Part shown: piece by piece, positions 17,747 to 27,371 of the stretch
How positions within the stretch are numbered: the first letter of the stretch is position 1
Layout: the number at the start of each line of letters is the position of its first letter
From: Pseudomonadota bacterium
Lineage (GTDB): Bacteria; Pseudomonadota; Gammaproteobacteria; Burkholderiales; Chitinibacteraceae
Reading direction: 5' to 3'
DNA: 64,000 nt
Assembly (NCBI GenBank): GCA_018261735.1
Contig: JAGTRM010000015.1
Location: 17,249-81,248, forward strand
Notes under the pieces: model-generated
Told to the model about the DNA's origin: nothing
Databases searched by the model: none
What the model saw: only the letters and a program-made list of their open reading frames with translations
Program-made: the position numbers and the translations under genes

Positions 17747-18610
17747 ATGCTCTATGTGCTTCTTGCCGCCAGCTGCAGCGTGCTGGTTTCCGTTTTGCTC
17801 AAGCTGGCCCGTCGCTATGAAATCGATGCGGCACAGGCCATCGGCTGGAATTATCTGGCGGCATCCGTCTGGTGCTGGTTCCTGCTCAAGCCCTCGCTCA
17901 CCAGCCTGAACGCGCCCGGCGCACCGTGGCCGTCTTTGCTCGGGTTGGCGCTGGTGCTGCCGACCCTGTTTATCGTGCTGGCAGTCAGCGTGCGCCGCGC
18001 TGGCATCGTGCTCACCGACATCGCCCAGCGTCTTTCGCTGCTGCTCTCGCTGCTCGCGGCCTTCTTGCTGTTCGGCGAAACAGCGAGCGCTCTGAAGCTG
18101 GCCGGGCTGGCGCTGGGTCTCCTGGCCGTGGTCGGCATACTCTGGCGGCCGCAAGCCGGCGCGCCGAGTGCCGACGGGCGCCCTTGGCCGGTGCTGCTGA
18201 CGGTGTGGGTCGGCTTCGCGCTGGTCGATGTGATGCTCAAGCATATCGCCACCGCGGGAACGCCCTTTGCCGCATCGCTGCAGGTCAGCTTCGGGCTGGC
18301 TTTTATCGGCATGATGACCGTGCTCGGTGTACGTGCCGCGCGTGAGCATGGCCGGCTCACCTGGCGCAACGCTGCCGCCGGCCTGCTGCTGGGCACGATC
18401 AACTTCGGCAACATCCTCTTCTACGTGCAGGCGCACCGCGCCCTGCCGGGCCAGCCGGCCGTGGTGTTTGCCAGCATGAACATTGGTGTGGTGGTGCTCG
18501 GCACGCTGGTCGGTGTATTCGCCTTCGGCGAGCGATTGTCCTGGCTCAACCGTGTGGCGATCGGATTTGCTATCGTGGCGATTGCGTTGATCGCCTTGGG
18601 TAAAACCTGA
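17747..18610 (+). CDS. EamA/DMT-superfamily transporter
   Basis: 287 residues with about ten hydrophobic helices in two EamA repeats, the DMT-superfamily layout. The first repeat ends with FLLFGETASALKLAGLALGL and the second with GVFAFGERLSWLNRVAIG, each carrying the conserved E in a loop before the last helix pair. Substrates of this family vary widely (metabolites, amino acids, drugs). The frame stays open to 17504, but the upstream part is repeat-derived; ATG 17747 starts the first helix directly. The gene is alone, ending before a small repeat and a terminator. Confidence 0.85.
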   Translation: MLYVLLAASCSVLVSVLLKLARRYEIDAAQAIGWNYLAASVWCWFLLKPSLTSLNAPGAPWPSLLGLALVLPTLFIVLAVSVRRAGIVLTDIAQRLSLLLSLLAAFLLFGETASALKLAGLALGLLAVVGILWRPQAGAPSADGRPWPVLLTVWVGFALVDVMLKHIATAGTPFAASLQVSFGLAFIGMMTVLGVRAAREHGRLTWRNAAAGLLLGTINFGNILFYVQAHRALPGQPAVVFASMNIGVVVLGTLVGVFAFGERLSWLNRVAIGFAIVAIALIALGKT

Positions 18611-18640
18611 TGGCCTCCATGCCGGGCTTCTTGCTACGAA

Positions 18641-18667
18641 CTGGACCCCGGCCTGCGCCGGGGTGAC
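18641..18667. repeat. Dispersed hairpin repeat CTGGACCCCGGC...GCCGGGGTGAC
   Basis: 27-bp hairpin element, one of three copies in this window; the other two (27372-27398 inverted, 27419-27445) differ by a few compensating bases. This is a common intergenic repeat type in Proteobacteria. Here it lies between the EamA gene and the terminator. Confidence 0.75.
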
Positions 18668-18672
18668 AGCCA

Positions 18673-18708
18673 AACAAAAACGCCATCCCTTCGGATGGCG
18701 TTTTTGTT
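18673..18708. terminator. Bidirectional terminator between the EamA and ettA genes
   Basis: Perfect 16-bp stem AACAAAAACGCCATCC / GGATGGCGTTTTTGTT with a CTTC loop. The A-run and T-run make it work on both strands, stopping the EamA gene and ettA, which converge. Confidence 0.93.
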
Positions 18709-18717
18709 GGTTTACCT

Positions 18718-20385
18718 TTACCGCGTAACCGGCTTGTACCGAATCCGCTTCGGCTTCGCGCCTTCTTCGCCCAGACGCTTGCGTTTGTCGGCTTCGTATT
18801 CCTGGTAGTTGCCGTCGAAGAAGGTCCACTGGCTGTCGCCTTCGGCAGCGAGGATGTGTGTGGCGATACGGTCGAGGAACCAGCGGTCGTGCGAGATCAC
18901 GAACACGGTGCCGGCGTATTCCAGCAGCGCATCTTCCAGCGCGCGCAGGGTTTCCACGTCCAGATCGTTCGACGGTTCATCGAGCAGCAGCACGTTGCCG
19001 CCCTTGAGCAGTGTTTTGGCCAGGTGCAGGCGGCCTCGTTCGCCACCGGAGAGCATGCCGACCTTCTTCTGCTGGTCGCCGCCCTTGAAGTTGAAACGGC
19101 CGAGGTAGGCGCGGCTGCTCATTTCGAACTTGCCGACGGTGAGGTTTTCCAGGCCGCCCGAGACATCCTCGAACACGGTCTTGTCGTTTTCCAGGCCTTC
19201 GCGGGTCTGTTCGACGAAGGCCATCTGCACGGTCTGGCCGATCTCGATTTCGCCCGAATCCGCTTGCTCCTTGCCGGCGATCATCTTGAACAGCGTTGAT
19301 TTACCGGCGCCGTTCGGGCCGATGATACCGACGATCGCACCTGGCGGCACATTGAAGCTGAGGTTGTCGATCAGCAGGCGCTCGCCGAAACTCTTCGATA
19401 CGCCCTTGAACTCGATCACCTTGTCGCCGAGGCGCTCGGCCACGGGAATGAAGATTTCCTGCGTTTCGTTGCGCTTCTGGTGCTCGACGCTGGAAAGCTC
19501 CTCGAAGCGGGCCAGACGGGCCTTGGACTTGGCTTGGCGGCCCTTCGGATTCTGGCGCACCCACTCGAGTTCCTGCTTCATCGAGCGCATGTGGGCATCG
19601 ATCTGCTTGTTTTCCTGCTCAAGCCGGGCTTCCTTTTGTTCCAGCCAGCTCGAGTAATTGCCCTTCCACGGAATACCGTGGCCGCGGTCGAGTTCCAGAA
19701 TCCATTCGGCGGCGTTGTCGAGGAAGTAGCGATCGTGGGTCACGGCCACCACGGTGCCGGGGAAGCGCACCAGGAATTGCTCCAGCCATTCGACCGATTC
19801 GGCATCCAAGTGGTTGGTCGGTTCATCGAGCAGCAGCATGTCGGGCTTGGACAGCAGCAGCTTGCATAGCGCTACGCGGCGCTTTTCACCGCCGGAGAGC
19901 TTGCCGATGACGGCATCCCACGGCGGCAGGCGCAGCGCGTCGGCGGCGAGTTCCAGTTGCAATTCGGTGTTGTCGCCTGCGCCGGTCGAGATGATCGCTT
20001 CCAGCTTGGCTTGTTCTTCGGCCAGTGCGTCGAAGTCCGCATCGGGTTCGGCGTAGGCGGCGTAGACCTCTTCGAGGCGTTTCTGCGCATCCATCACGTC
20101 GCCCATGCCGGATTCGACTTCCTCGCGCACGGTCTTTTCCGGGTCGAGCTGCGGTTCCTGCGGCAGGTAGCCGATCTTGGTGCCGGCCAGATGCTGCACT
20201 TCGCCGTCGTATTCCTTGTCGACGCCGGCCATGATGCGGATCACGGTGGATTTACCCGAGCCGTTTAGGCCGAGGAGGCCGATCTTGGCACCGGGGAAGA
20301 ACGAAAGCGAAATATCCTTGATGATCTGGCGCTTGGGCGGAACGATCTTGCTCACGCGCAGCATCGACATTACGTATTGAGCCAT
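18718..20385 (-). CDS. ettA: Energy-dependent translational throttle protein EttA
   Basis: 555-residue ABC-F protein with two ATPase domains and no membrane part. Walker A motifs are GLNGSGKST (about residue 38) and GPNGAGKST (about residue 355); signatures LSGGEKRR and LSGGERGR, each followed by a LLLDEP Walker B. Between them lies the linker helical region (residues about 240-300, EQKEARLEQENKQIDAHM). EttA binds the ribosomal E site and gates the first peptide-bond step according to ATP/ADP level. Its start MAQYVMSMLRVSKIVPPKRQI is the family standard. Confidence 0.96.
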   Translation of the reverse strand: MAQYVMSMLRVSKIVPPKRQIIKDISLSFFPGAKIGLLGLNGSGKSTVIRIMAGVDKEYDGEVQHLAGTKIGYLPQEPQLDPEKTVREEVESGMGDVMDAQKRLEEVYAAYAEPDADFDALAEEQAKLEAIISTGAGDNTELQLELAADALRLPPWDAVIGKLSGGEKRRVALCKLLLSKPDMLLLDEPTNHLDAESVEWLEQFLVRFPGTVVAVTHDRYFLDNAAEWILELDRGHGIPWKGNYSSWLEQKEARLEQENKQIDAHMRSMKQELEWVRQNPKGRQAKSKARLARFEELSSVEHQKRNETQEIFIPVAERLGDKVIEFKGVSKSFGERLLIDNLSFNVPPGAIVGIIGPNGAGKSTLFKMIAGKEQADSGEIEIGQTVQMAFVEQTREGLENDKTVFEDVSGGLENLTVGKFEMSSRAYLGRFNFKGGDQQKKVGMLSGGERGRLHLAKTLLKGGNVLLLDEPSNDLDVETLRALEDALLEYAGTVFVISHDRWFLDRIATHILAAEGDSQWTFFDGNYQEYEADKRKRLGEEGAKPKRIRYKPVTR

Positions 20386-20533
20386 TTTATGCCTTTGAAT
20401 TTATTGTGGTTTCTGTGTGTTGATTGCGTCGGAGGGCGGCCGGGGATGCTCGTTGCCGCTTTGCGCGCTATGTTAAAGGCTAGCCGTTTGGACGGCAAAT
20501 GCTGATTGCCGGAGAATTGCGCAATTACAAACA

Positions 20534-20565
20534 AAAGCCCGGCGTTGGTGTGACGCCGGGCTTTG
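20534..20565 (-). terminator. Terminator of the isc operon
   Basis: Stem AAAGCCCGGCGT / ACGCCGGGCTTT with a seven-base loop, followed on the minus strand by TTTGTTTG. It lies about 20 bp after the iscX stop and ends the long minus-strand operon. Confidence 0.9.
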
Positions 20566-20586
20566 GATCGCAGCATGCTGGAAAAA

Positions 20587-20781
20587 TCAGTCGGTTTCAT
20601 CCATCCAGGCCAGCTGGATGGCTTCCAGAATCTTTTCGCCGCAGTGTTTGGGGTCGTCGTGGAAATCCGGCAAAGCGATCACCCATTTCATCAGGTCGAC
20701 AAAGTTGATGGTTTTCGGGTCGATATCCGGATGGGCATCGGCCAGTTCAATTGCGATCAGGCGGGAATCGGTCCATTTCAT
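20587..20781 (-). CDS. iscX: Fe-S assembly protein IscX
   Basis: 64 residues, the usual size. It begins MKWTDSRLIAIELADAHPDIDP, and DFHDDPKHCGEKILEAIQLAWMDE is the conserved acidic C-terminal region. IscX binds IscS and can modulate iron delivery or frataxin-like activity in cluster assembly. It is the last gene of the isc operon, separated from fdx by a 73-bp gap holding an inverted repeat. Confidence 0.95.
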   Translation of the reverse strand: MKWTDSRLIAIELADAHPDIDPKTINFVDLMKWVIALPDFHDDPKHCGEKILEAIQLAWMDETD

Positions 20782-20796
20782 GGGATTTCTCCAGTG

Positions 20797-20854
20797 AGGT
20801 GTGAGGAGTAATGGAGTGAAGTGTTACTCCTCACCCTCACTCCTTGCTCTTCAC
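20797..20854. repeat. Inverted repeat GTGAGGAGTAA...TTACTCCTCAC between fdx and iscX
   Basis: Perfect 11-bp arms at 20801-20811 and 20824-20834 within a run of GAGTG/CACTC words that fills the gap. It shares the GAGGAGTAA word with the repeat between ureB and ureC (3952-4012). The RNA hairpin would sit inside the isc transcript and may modulate iscX expression (inference). Confidence 0.65.
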
Positions 20855-21193
20855 TCAATGATGTTCGCGGGCAAGGTTAATGGTGTACTTGGGCAACTCG
20901 ATCACGAGATCTTCGTCGCCAACAAAAGTCTGGCAGGAAAGGCGCGAGGTGGCTTCCAGGCCCCAGGCCTTGTCGAGCTGGTCTTCTTCCAGTTCGTCTG
21001 CTTCGTTCAGGCTGTTGAAGCCTTCGCGCACGATCACGTGGCAGGTGGTGCAGGCGCAGGATTTCTCGCAGGCGTGCTCGATCTCGATGCCGTTTTCCAG
21101 CAGGGCATCAATGACCAGTTCGCCGGTCTGGGCTTCGATCACCGTGCCATCCGGGCAGAGCGTGGCGTGGGGCAGGACTACGATTTGCGGCAT
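20855..21193 (-). CDS. fdx: ISC-type [2Fe-2S] ferredoxin
   Basis: 112-residue adrenodoxin-type ferredoxin. Cluster ligands are in HACEKSCACTTCHV (C-x5-C-x2-C) near residue 42 and in RLSCQTF near residue 84. The start MPQIVVLPHATLCPDG is typical for Isc ferredoxins. It provides electrons for cluster assembly on IscU. It lies downstream of hscA (29-bp gap) in the isc operon. Confidence 0.96.
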   Translation of the reverse strand: MPQIVVLPHATLCPDGTVIEAQTGELVIDALLENGIEIEHACEKSCACTTCHVIVREGFNSLNEADELEEDQLDKAWGLEATSRLSCQTFVGDEDLVIELPKYTINLAREHH

Positions 21194-21222
21194 GGGTGCT
21201 TATCCAAATCAATTCTTGTGGG

Positions 21223-23082
21223 TTAGCCGATTTCTTCGACGGTATGGCCAGACAAGCCTTTTTGCACGGCCACATCCATGCGGCGGGCGGCGAAGTCGCT
21301 CGATGCCTGGTTCAGGGCTTCGGTCGCGGCGGTGATCGCGCCCGCATCGCTGGTGGCGGTCTGCGTCTGCAGCGCGGCGATGGCGGCTTCAATGCTGGCG
21401 CGTTCGGCTTCGCTCAGCAATTGGCTGTCCGCATCCAGCGCGGCGCGCACCGCGTTCAGGATGCTTTCCGCCTCGACGCGCGCTTCGGCCAGCTTGCGTG
21501 CCTCCTTGTCGTCCTGGGCGTGCTGCATCGAATCGGTCAGCATGCGGCTGATCTCCTCGTCGGACAGCCCATAGCTCGGCTTGACCACGATGCTGGCTTC
21601 AACGCCGGTCGATTGTTCGCGCGCGGAAACCGAGAGCAAGCCGTCGGCATCGACCTGGAAGGTGACGCGGATGCGTGCGCTGCCTGCGACCATCGGCGGA
21701 ATGCCGCGCAGCTCGAAGCGCGCCAGCGAGCGGCAGTCGGCCACCAGTTCGCGCTCACCCTGCAGCACGTGGAATGCCATCGCGGTCTGGCCGTCCTTGA
21801 AGGTGGTGAATTCCTGCGCGCGCGCGGTCGGAATCGTGCTGTTGCGCGGGATGATCTTTTCGGTCAGTCCGCCCATGGTTTCCAGCCCCAAAGAGAGCGG
21901 AATCACATCGAGCAGCAGCCATTCGTCATCGCCGCGGTTGCCGGCGAGCACGTTGGCCTGCATCGCCGCGCCGAGCGCGACGACCTTGTCCGGGTCGAGG
22001 TTGGTCAGTGGTTCCTGCTTGAAGAACTCAGCGACCGCGTGGCGCAGATGCGGCATGCGCGTCGCGCCGCCGACCAGCACCACACCCTTGATGTTTTCAA
22101 TACCCAGCTTCGCATCGCGCAGCGCCTTGCGCACCGGCATGATGGTCTTCTGCACCAGGTGCGAAGTCATGGTGTGAAAGCAATGCGCCGGGATTTCCAG
22201 ATCCACGGCACGGCCGTCGGAGAGAATCGCCGATACGCGGGTCGAAACGTGTTCGGTCAGCGCTTCCTTGGCTTCGCGGGCGTGGGTCAGCAGCAGGCGC
22301 GCATCCTGGTCATTCAGGCCGGAGAGGCCCGATTTTTCCAGAATCCAGCAATACAGGCGGTGGTCGAAGTCGTCGCCGCCGAGTTGGGTGTCGCCCGAGG
22401 TGGCACGCACTTCGAATACGCCGCGCGTGAGTTCGAGGATCGACACGTCGAAGGTGCCGCCACCGAGGTCGAAGATCACGTAGGTGCCTTCGGCGCCGTT
22501 GTCGAGGCCGTAGGCGATCGCGGCGGCAGTCGGTTCGTTCAGCAGGCGCAGCACGTTGAGGCCGGCGAGCTTGGCCGCATCCTTGGTGGCCTGGCGCTGC
22601 GCGTCGTCGAAATAGGCCGGCACGGTAATCACCGCGCCCACGAGTTCGCCACCCAGCGCGGCTTCGGCGCGGGTTTTCAGGCTGCGCAGGATGTCGGCCG
22701 AGATTTCCACCGGGCTTTTCACGCCGGCGGCGGTTTTGATCTGCAGCATCCCCGGGGCATCGACAAAGCGGTAGGGCGAGGCCAGGTCGGCCACATCGTT
22801 CAGGCCGCGGCCCATGAAGCGCTTGACCGAGACGATGGTGTTGGCCGGATCGCGGTTCTGCAGGGCTTGCGCCGCATGGCCGACGACATTGGTGCCATCG
22901 GCGGCGTAGTGCACGACCGAGGGCAGCAGGCCGTGGCCGTCTTCATCGGGCAAAACCGTGGTTACGCCGCTGCGCACGGTGGCAACCAGCGAATTGGTGG
23001 TGCCCAGGTCGATGCCGACAGCCAGCCGGTGCTGGTGCGGTGCGGCGAACATGCCGGGTTCGGAAATTTGCAGGAGAGCCAT
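21223..23082 (-). CDS. hscA: Fe-S assembly Hsp70 chaperone HscA
   Basis: 619-residue Hsp70 of the HscA branch. The ATPase domain shows [16 protein letters not shown] at the N terminus, [13 protein letters not shown] near residue 200 and [14 protein letters not shown] near residue 335; the substrate domain follows from about residue 390. HscA with HscB releases the assembled cluster from IscU by recognising its LPPVK motif, which IscU here retains (LALPPVKIH). It is followed by fdx and preceded by hscB with a 71-bp gap. Confidence 0.97.
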   Translation of the reverse strand: MALLQISEPGMFAAPHQHRLAVGIDLGTTNSLVATVRSGVTTVLPDEDGHGLLPSVVHYAADGTNVVGHAAQALQNRDPANTIVSVKRFMGRGLNDVADLASPYRFVDAPGMLQIKTAAGVKSPVEISADILRSLKTRAEAALGGELVGAVITVPAYFDDAQRQATKDAAKLAGLNVLRLLNEPTAAAIAYGLDNGAEGTYVIFDLGGGTFDVSILELTRGVFEVRATSGDTQLGGDDFDHRLYCWILEKSGLSGLNDQDARLLLTHAREAKEALTEHVSTRVSAILSDGRAVDLEIPAHCFHTMTSHLVQKTIMPVRKALRDAKLGIENIKGVVLVGGATRMPHLRHAVAEFFKQEPLTNLDPDKVVALGAAMQANVLAGNRGDDEWLLLDVIPLSLGLETMGGLTEKIIPRNSTIPTARAQEFTTFKDGQTAMAFHVLQGERELVADCRSLARFELRGIPPMVAGSARIRVTFQVDADGLLSVSAREQSTGVEASIVVKPSYGLSDEEISRMLTDSMQHAQDDKEARKLAEARVEAESILNAVRAALDADSQLLSEAERASIEAAIAALQTQTATSDAGAITAATEALNQASSDFAARRMDVAVQKGLSGHTVEEIG

Positions 23083-23153
23083 TTTTATTGGTGTTCGGAG
23101 TTAGGGGCTGGGGCGAAGTATTCGAGCTGACGCATAAGCACTTCGCCTTTTGC

Positions 23154-23684
23154 TTAGAACATGATGGTTTCGATTGCGTCGCTGATGTCTTCTTCGAGTT
23201 TTTCCAGAAAACGCAATTTGCGTACGGCCAGTGCCGCGTCGGTGTAATTGTGCTCGGTATCGATCAGCGCGCCAAGATTGGATTCGTGCGCTTCGATTTC
23301 ACCGCGCAGTTCGCGGCTCAATTCTTCCAGGCGATCCAGATTCTGGTTGGCGCAGGCTTCTTCGATCGCCTCGCGCCATTCCATCTGGTTCATCAGGAAA
23401 TCCATCGGCATCGCCGTGTTGGTGTCTTCCTGGGTATCGACGCCGCGCAGCTTGAGCAGGTAGCGCGCCCGGTTCAGCGGGCTTTTCAGTGTTTGCCAGG
23501 CTTCGTTGATCTGGGTCGAGGCCTGCAGCGACAGACGCTTGGTGGCGTCATCGCTCGCGGCATGGCGATCCGGGTGATGCTCGGTCACGCTGGCGCGGTA
23601 GCGCTGTTCGAGTTCGCGCAAATCCAGCGCGAAGACTTCCGGCAGGCCGAGCAGGGCGAAGTGGGATTGGGTGAAATCGATCAT
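23154..23684 (-). CDS. hscB: Fe-S assembly J-protein co-chaperone HscB
   Basis: 176 residues. The N-terminal J domain includes the HPD motif in TEHHPDRHA near residue 36, and the C-terminal three-helix domain (from about residue 95) binds IscU. The start MIDFTQSHFALLGLPEVF is typical. HscB brings IscU to HscA and stimulates its ATPase. The gap upstream to iscA is 117 bp, larger than within most of the operon. Confidence 0.96.
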   Translation of the reverse strand: MIDFTQSHFALLGLPEVFALDLRELEQRYRASVTEHHPDRHAASDDATKRLSLQASTQINEAWQTLKSPLNRARYLLKLRGVDTQEDTNTAMPMDFLMNQMEWREAIEEACANQNLDRLEELSRELRGEIEAHESNLGALIDTEHNYTDAALAVRKLRFLEKLEEDISDAIETIMF

Positions 23685-23801
23685 GTTGTCTGGGCGAATG
23701 GGGCAGGGTATGCACTGCCTGCCAGATCGCCGGCTGTTCCCGGATGCAAAAAAGCGTTTTGAATGGAAAGCGGGGTGAGGCGCGGTTCGCGCCTGCGAGC
23801 C

Positions 23802-24125
23802 TTAAACGGTAAAGCTTTCCCCGCAACCGCATTCATTGGCCACGTTCGGGTTGTTGAACTTGAAGCCCTCGTTGAGGCCTTCCTTGGTGTAATCCAGCTC
23901 GGTGCCGTCGATCCAGGCCAGCGATTTCTCGTCGGTGATGATCTTGACGCCGTGGCTTTCAAACACCACATCGCCCTCGGCGAGTTCGTCGACGAATTCG
24001 AGCTTGTAGGCCATGCCTGAGCAGCCGGAAGTCTTGACGCCAAGGCGCACACCTACACCCTTGCCGCGACGGGTCAGAAAGTTGCTGATATGCGTTGCCG
24101 CTTTTTCAGAAAGAGTCAGTGCCAT
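23802..24125 (-). CDS. iscA: Fe-S assembly A-type carrier IscA
   Basis: 107 residues, the length of E. coli IscA, with its three cysteines at the same numbers: C35 in TSGCSGMAY and C99, C101 in [10 protein letters not shown]-type carriers hold Fe-S clusters or iron and pass them to apo-proteins. The start [13 protein letters not shown] (ATG 24125) is the family standard; a longer frame to 24182 extends into the intergenic region and lacks conservation. It lies 74 bp after iscU. Confidence 0.96.
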   Translation of the reverse strand: MALTLSEKAATHISNFLTRRGKGVGVRLGVKTSGCSGMAYKLEFVDELAEGDVVFESHGVKIITDEKSLAWIDGTELDYTKEGLNEGFKFNNPNVANECGCGESFTV

Positions 24126-24199
24126 TTTAAAAACTCCGTGAGGGGGAGACGTAAGGCGCGAGGTGCGGGCTTTAGCCTTCACGCCTCACACCCGACGCT

Positions 24200-24583
24200 T
24201 CATTTTGAATGCTTTTCCTTGTAATCGGAAACCGCCGCCTTGATCGCGTCTTCCGCCAGGATCGAGCAGTGGATCTTAACCGGCGGCAGCGCCAGTTCTT
24301 CGGCGATCTGGGTGTTCTTGATCGAGAGCGCCTCGGCCAGCGTCTTGCCCTTCACCCATTCGGTAACGAGCGAGCTGGAGGCAATGGCCGAGCCGCAGCC
24401 ATAGGTCTTGAACTTGGCGTCTTCGATCACGCCATCTTCGCTGACCTTGATCTGCAGTTTCATCACGTCGCCGCAGGCCGGCGCGCCAACCATGCCGGTG
24501 CCGACGGAATCATCGCCCTTTTCGAACGAGCCGACGTTGCGCGGGTGTTCGTAGTGATCGAGTACTTTTTCGCTGTATGCCAT
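24200..24583 (-). CDS. iscU: Fe-S cluster scaffold protein IscU
   Basis: 127 residues. The cluster ligands are visible: Cys and Asp in GAPACGDVMKL (near residue 37), Cys in YGCGSAIASSS (near 63) and Cys in KIHCSILAEDA (near 106). The HscA-binding LPPVK motif is present (LALPPVKIHCS). IscU is the scaffold on which IscS-derived sulfur and iron are assembled. It starts MAYSEKVLDHYEHPRNVG. It follows iscS by 48 bp. Confidence 0.97.
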   Translation of the reverse strand: MAYSEKVLDHYEHPRNVGSFEKGDDSVGTGMVGAPACGDVMKLQIKVSEDGVIEDAKFKTYGCGSAIASSSLVTEWVKGKTLAEALSIKNTQIAEELALPPVKIHCSILAEDAIKAAVSDYKEKHSK

Positions 24584-24631
24584 TTTATTAACTCCTTGCT
24601 TCGTGTATTTCGAATTCTTGTCGGTCGTGGA

Positions 24632-25843
24632 TCAGTGGGCGGCCCACTCGATGCTGCTGATATCCACGCCGTCCTTGTACATCTCCCACAGCGGCGAAAG
24701 CTCGCGCAGGCGGCCAATCTTTTCCTGGATCAGTTTCACGGCGAAATCGATGTCGTCCACCGTGGTGAAGCGGCCGATCGAGAAGCGGATCGACGAATGC
24801 GCCAGCTCGTCCGAGCGGCCCAACGCGCGCAGCACGTAGGAAGGCTCGAGGCTTGCCGAGGTGCAGGCGGAGCCGCTCGATACCGCCAGCTCTTTCAGGG
24901 CCATGATCAGCGATTCGCCTTCGACAAAGTTGAAGCTCACGTTCAGGTTGTGGGCCACGCGGCAGTCCAGGTCGCCATTCAGGTGCACTTCCTCGATGCT
25001 GGAAAGGCCTGCCCAGAGACGGTCGCGCAGCATGCGGATGCGTTCGTTCTCAGTCGCCATTTCTTCGCGGGCAATGCGGAAGGCTTCACCCATGCCGACG
25101 ATCTGGTGCGGGGCCAGCGTGCCGGAGCGGAAACCGCGTTCATGCCCGCCGCCGTGCATCTGCGCTTCCAGGCGCACGCGCGGCTTGCGGCGGATGTAGA
25201 GCGCACCCATGCCTTTGGGGCCATAAGTCTTGTGCGCGGAGAAACTCATCAGATCGACCTTGAGCTTTTCCAGATCGATTTCCATCTTGCCGGTGGCTTG
25301 CGCCGCATCGACATGGAAGATGATGCCGCGCTCGCGGCACAGCTCGCCAATGGTGCCGATATCCTGGATCACGCCGATTTCGTTGTTCACCGCCATGACC
25401 GAAACGATGATGGTATCCGGGCGGATTGCGGCTTTCAGTGCTTCCAGATCGAGCAGGCCGTTTTCCTGAACGTCCATGTAGGTGGCTTCAAAGCCTTGGC
25501 GTTCCAGTTCGCGCACGGTATCCAGAATGGCCTTGTGTTCGGTCTTGACCGTGATGATGTGCTTGCCCTTGGCCTTGTAGAACTGGGCGGCACCTTTCAG
25601 GGCCAGGTTGTTCGATTCGGTGGCGCCGCTGGTCCAGACGATTTCTTTGGCATCGCAATTGACGAGTCGCGCCACCTGTTCGCGTGCTTCTTCGACGGCG
25701 GCTTCCGCGTCCCAGCCATAGGCGTGCGAACGCGAAGCCGGGTTGCCGAAGCGTTCGGTCAACCAGGGAATCATTTTTTCGGCCACACGCGGGTCGACTG
25801 GCGTGGTAGCGGAATAATCAAGATAAATGGGCATATTGCTCAT
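24632..25843 (-). CDS. iscS: Cysteine desulfurase IscS
   Basis: 403-residue PLP enzyme. The PLP lysine lies in [17 protein letters not shown] near residue 205 and the active-site cysteine in [16 protein letters not shown] near residue 330; this is the group I IscS layout. It mobilises sulfur from cysteine for IscU. Three in-frame ATGs lie close together (25855, 25843, 25834); the first overlaps the iscR stop (TAATG), and 25843 gives [20 protein letters not shown], close to homologues. I chose 25843, with moderate certainty on the exact start. It is the first structural gene of the operon. Confidence 0.96.
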   Translation of the reverse strand: MSNMPIYLDYSATTPVDPRVAEKMIPWLTERFGNPASRSHAYGWDAEAAVEEAREQVARLVNCDAKEIVWTSGATESNNLALKGAAQFYKAKGKHIITVKTEHKAILDTVRELERQGFEATYMDVQENGLLDLEALKAAIRPDTIIVSVMAVNNEIGVIQDIGTIGELCRERGIIFHVDAAQATGKMEIDLEKLKVDLMSFSAHKTYGPKGMGALYIRRKPRVRLEAQMHGGGHERGFRSGTLAPHQIVGMGEAFRIAREEMATENERIRMLRDRLWAGLSSIEEVHLNGDLDCRVAHNLNVSFNFVEGESLIMALKELAVSSGSACTSASLEPSYVLRALGRSDELAHSSIRFSIGRFTTVDDIDFAVKLIQEKIGRLRELSPLWEMYKDGVDISSIEWAAH

Positions 25844-25854
25844 GTTTTTTCTCA

Positions 25855-26346
25855 TTAATGTGCAATGGCGTGCTTGGTGGTTTCGGTGATGCGGCCAATA
25901 CGCTGCTCGAATTGAACGATGTTGTCACCACGCTGGCGAGCTTCATGATGCTCGATCAGTTGCGCCAGCGAGACGGAAGCGAGATAGCTCTGGATGGTCT
26001 TGTTCAGACCGGCCCACAGATCGTGGGTCATGCAGCTGTGTTCATCGTCGTGGCAATTGTGGCCGCCGGCGCATTGCGTGGCATCGAGCGGTTCATCCAC
26101 GGCGGTAACGATGTCGGCGACGGTGATTTCTTCAACCGGACGGGCCAGACAATAGCCGCCGCCAGGGCCGCGCACCGAATCAACCAGGTTGCGCCGGCGC
26201 AGCTTGCCAAACAGTTGCTCCAGATAGGAGAGCGAGATGCTTTGCCGCTCGCTGATTCCGGCCAGGGTGACAGGGCCGCCTTCGGCGCGCATGGCCAGAT
26301 CCAGCATGGCGGTAACGGCAAAACGACCTTTGGTGGTGAGGCGCAT
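25855..26346 (-). CDS. iscR: Fe-S-responsive transcriptional regulator IscR
   Basis: 163-residue Rrf2 protein. The N-terminal winged helix ([20 protein letters not shown], then [31 protein letters not shown]) precedes the cluster cysteines, here C-x5-C-x-x-x-x-x-x-C style in [24 protein letters not shown] near residue 92. The [2Fe-2S] form represses the isc promoter and the apo form acts at other sites. Two IscR-type sites lie immediately upstream, so autoregulation is expected. The iscR stop overlaps a possible iscS start. Confidence 0.97.
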   Translation of the reverse strand: MRLTTKGRFAVTAMLDLAMRAEGGPVTLAGISERQSISLSYLEQLFGKLRRRNLVDSVRGPGGGYCLARPVEEITVADIVTAVDEPLDATQCAGGHNCHDDEHSCMTHDLWAGLNKTIQSYLASVSLAQLIEHHEARQRGDNIVQFEQRIGRITETTKHAIAH

Positions 26347-26389
26347 GATGATTTTCCTTGCTTTGTTCGGTTCTGGAGCAAAGCCTAAA

Positions 26390-26439
26390 ATATCCTAGTG
26401 ATTTAGTCAACTAAAAAACCCGATCGTTCAGTCAACTAT
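26390..26439 (-). promoter_or_regulatory. Two abutting IscR type 1 operator sites at the isc promoter
   Basis: Read on the minus strand, 26414-26390 gives TTAGTTGACTAAATCACTAG then GATAT, matching the E. coli type 1 pattern ATA-S-YY-GACT-R-WWW-Y-AGTC-RR-S-TAT at nearly every position of the left half and most of the right. The adjoining 26439-26415 begins ATAGTTGACTGAA, matching the left half strongly and the right half weakly. Both contain TTGACT, a -35-like hexamer. The arrangement of two sites in front of iscR mirrors E. coli. The consensus used is from memory. Confidence 0.75.
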
Positions 26440-26472
26440 TGCCGCAGCAGCATTTTGCAGAATCGGCAACGA

Positions 26473-27225
26473 TCAATCGACAATCTTGTTCAGGTAATTT
26501 GGATCGAACTTGTCCGCGGTGGCGCGTTCTTCTTCGCAGTTGACGCCCAGTTGTTCAAGCTGGCTCACGATCAGCTCGATGCGTTTGTCGATGGTGACGG
26601 AGTGATCGAGCAGGCCGTGAATGGCCTTGACCATCGGATCGTTCATGTCGTTGGAGATGCCATAGGCGGAAAAGCCCAGCTGTTCGGCCTTCTGCTCGCG
26701 CACCTGCTCGGTTTCGGCATCCAGGATGCGCGCGGGGATACCCACGGCGGTGGCGCCGGCGGGAACGTCCTTGACTACCACGGCGTTCGAGCCGACCTTG
26801 GCGTTGGCGTGCAGCGTGATGGGCCCCAACACCTTGGCGCCGGCGCCGATGATCACGCCGGCCTCCAGTGTCGGGTGGCGCTTGCCCGCTTTCCACGAGG
26901 TGCCGCCGAGCGTCACGCCGTGGTACAGCGTGCAGTCGTCGCCGATCTCGGCGGTTTCGCCGATCACAATACCCATGCCGTGGTCGATGAACACGCGCCG
27001 GCCGATGGTCGCGCCGGGATGGATCTCGATGCCGGTAATAAAGCGGGCGAAGTGCGAGAGAAAGCGCGCCAGCCATTTCCAGTTGCGTTTCCACAGACCG
27101 TGCGAGACGAGGTGCAGCGTCAGCGCGTGAAAGCCCGGGTAGCAGGTGACGACCTCCCAGGTCGAACGGGCAGCGGGGTCGCGGTCGAAGACCACGCGGA
27201 TGTTTTCACGCAGGCGAGGGAACAT
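26473..27225 (-). CDS. cysE: Serine O-acetyltransferase
   Basis: 250 residues. An N-terminal helical domain ([21 protein letters not shown]) is followed by a left-handed beta-helix of hexapeptide repeats ([33 protein letters not shown], catalytic His in the DHGMG motif). It makes O-acetylserine, the first step of cysteine synthesis, and so supplies the sulfur donor for IscS. It lies directly upstream of iscR in the same direction, separated by the IscR sites. This cysE-iscR neighbourhood is typical of Betaproteobacteria. The C-terminal tail extends past the hexapeptide region, as in feedback-inhibited forms. Confidence 0.96.
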   Translation of the reverse strand: MFPRLRENIRVVFDRDPAARSTWEVVTCYPGFHALTLHLVSHGLWKRNWKWLARFLSHFARFITGIEIHPGATIGRRVFIDHGMGIVIGETAEIGDDCTLYHGVTLGGTSWKAGKRHPTLEAGVIIGAGAKVLGPITLHANAKVGSNAVVVKDVPAGATAVGIPARILDAETEQVREQKAEQLGFSAYGISNDMNDPMVKAIHGLLDHSVTIDKRIELIVSQLEQLGVNCEEERATADKFDPNYLNKIVD

Positions 27226-27323
27226 GGCGTCGTAATTCCTTTGAATCCGACTATTTTACTCGTGAATGAAAGTGCGGGGCGAGTGACTTCTTTACGTTGG
27301 CGCGGGCGGGGGAGGAGGGTCGC

Positions 27324-27355
27324 TTATTGACCCGACCTGTTATTGACCCGACCTG
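27324..27355. repeat. 16-bp perfect tandem duplication
   Basis: TTATTGACCCGACCTG occurs twice with no gap (27324-27339 and 27340-27355) in the intergenic region upstream of cysE. It contains TTGACC. It is probably a replication-slippage product. Confidence 0.8.
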
Positions 27356-27371
27356 GAACAGGTTTGAAGTC

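Noticed and set aside
21196..23130. Open plus-strand frame of 644 codons opposite hscA
   Set aside because: Antisense shadow of a conserved Hsp70 gene; the translation has no recognisable domain.
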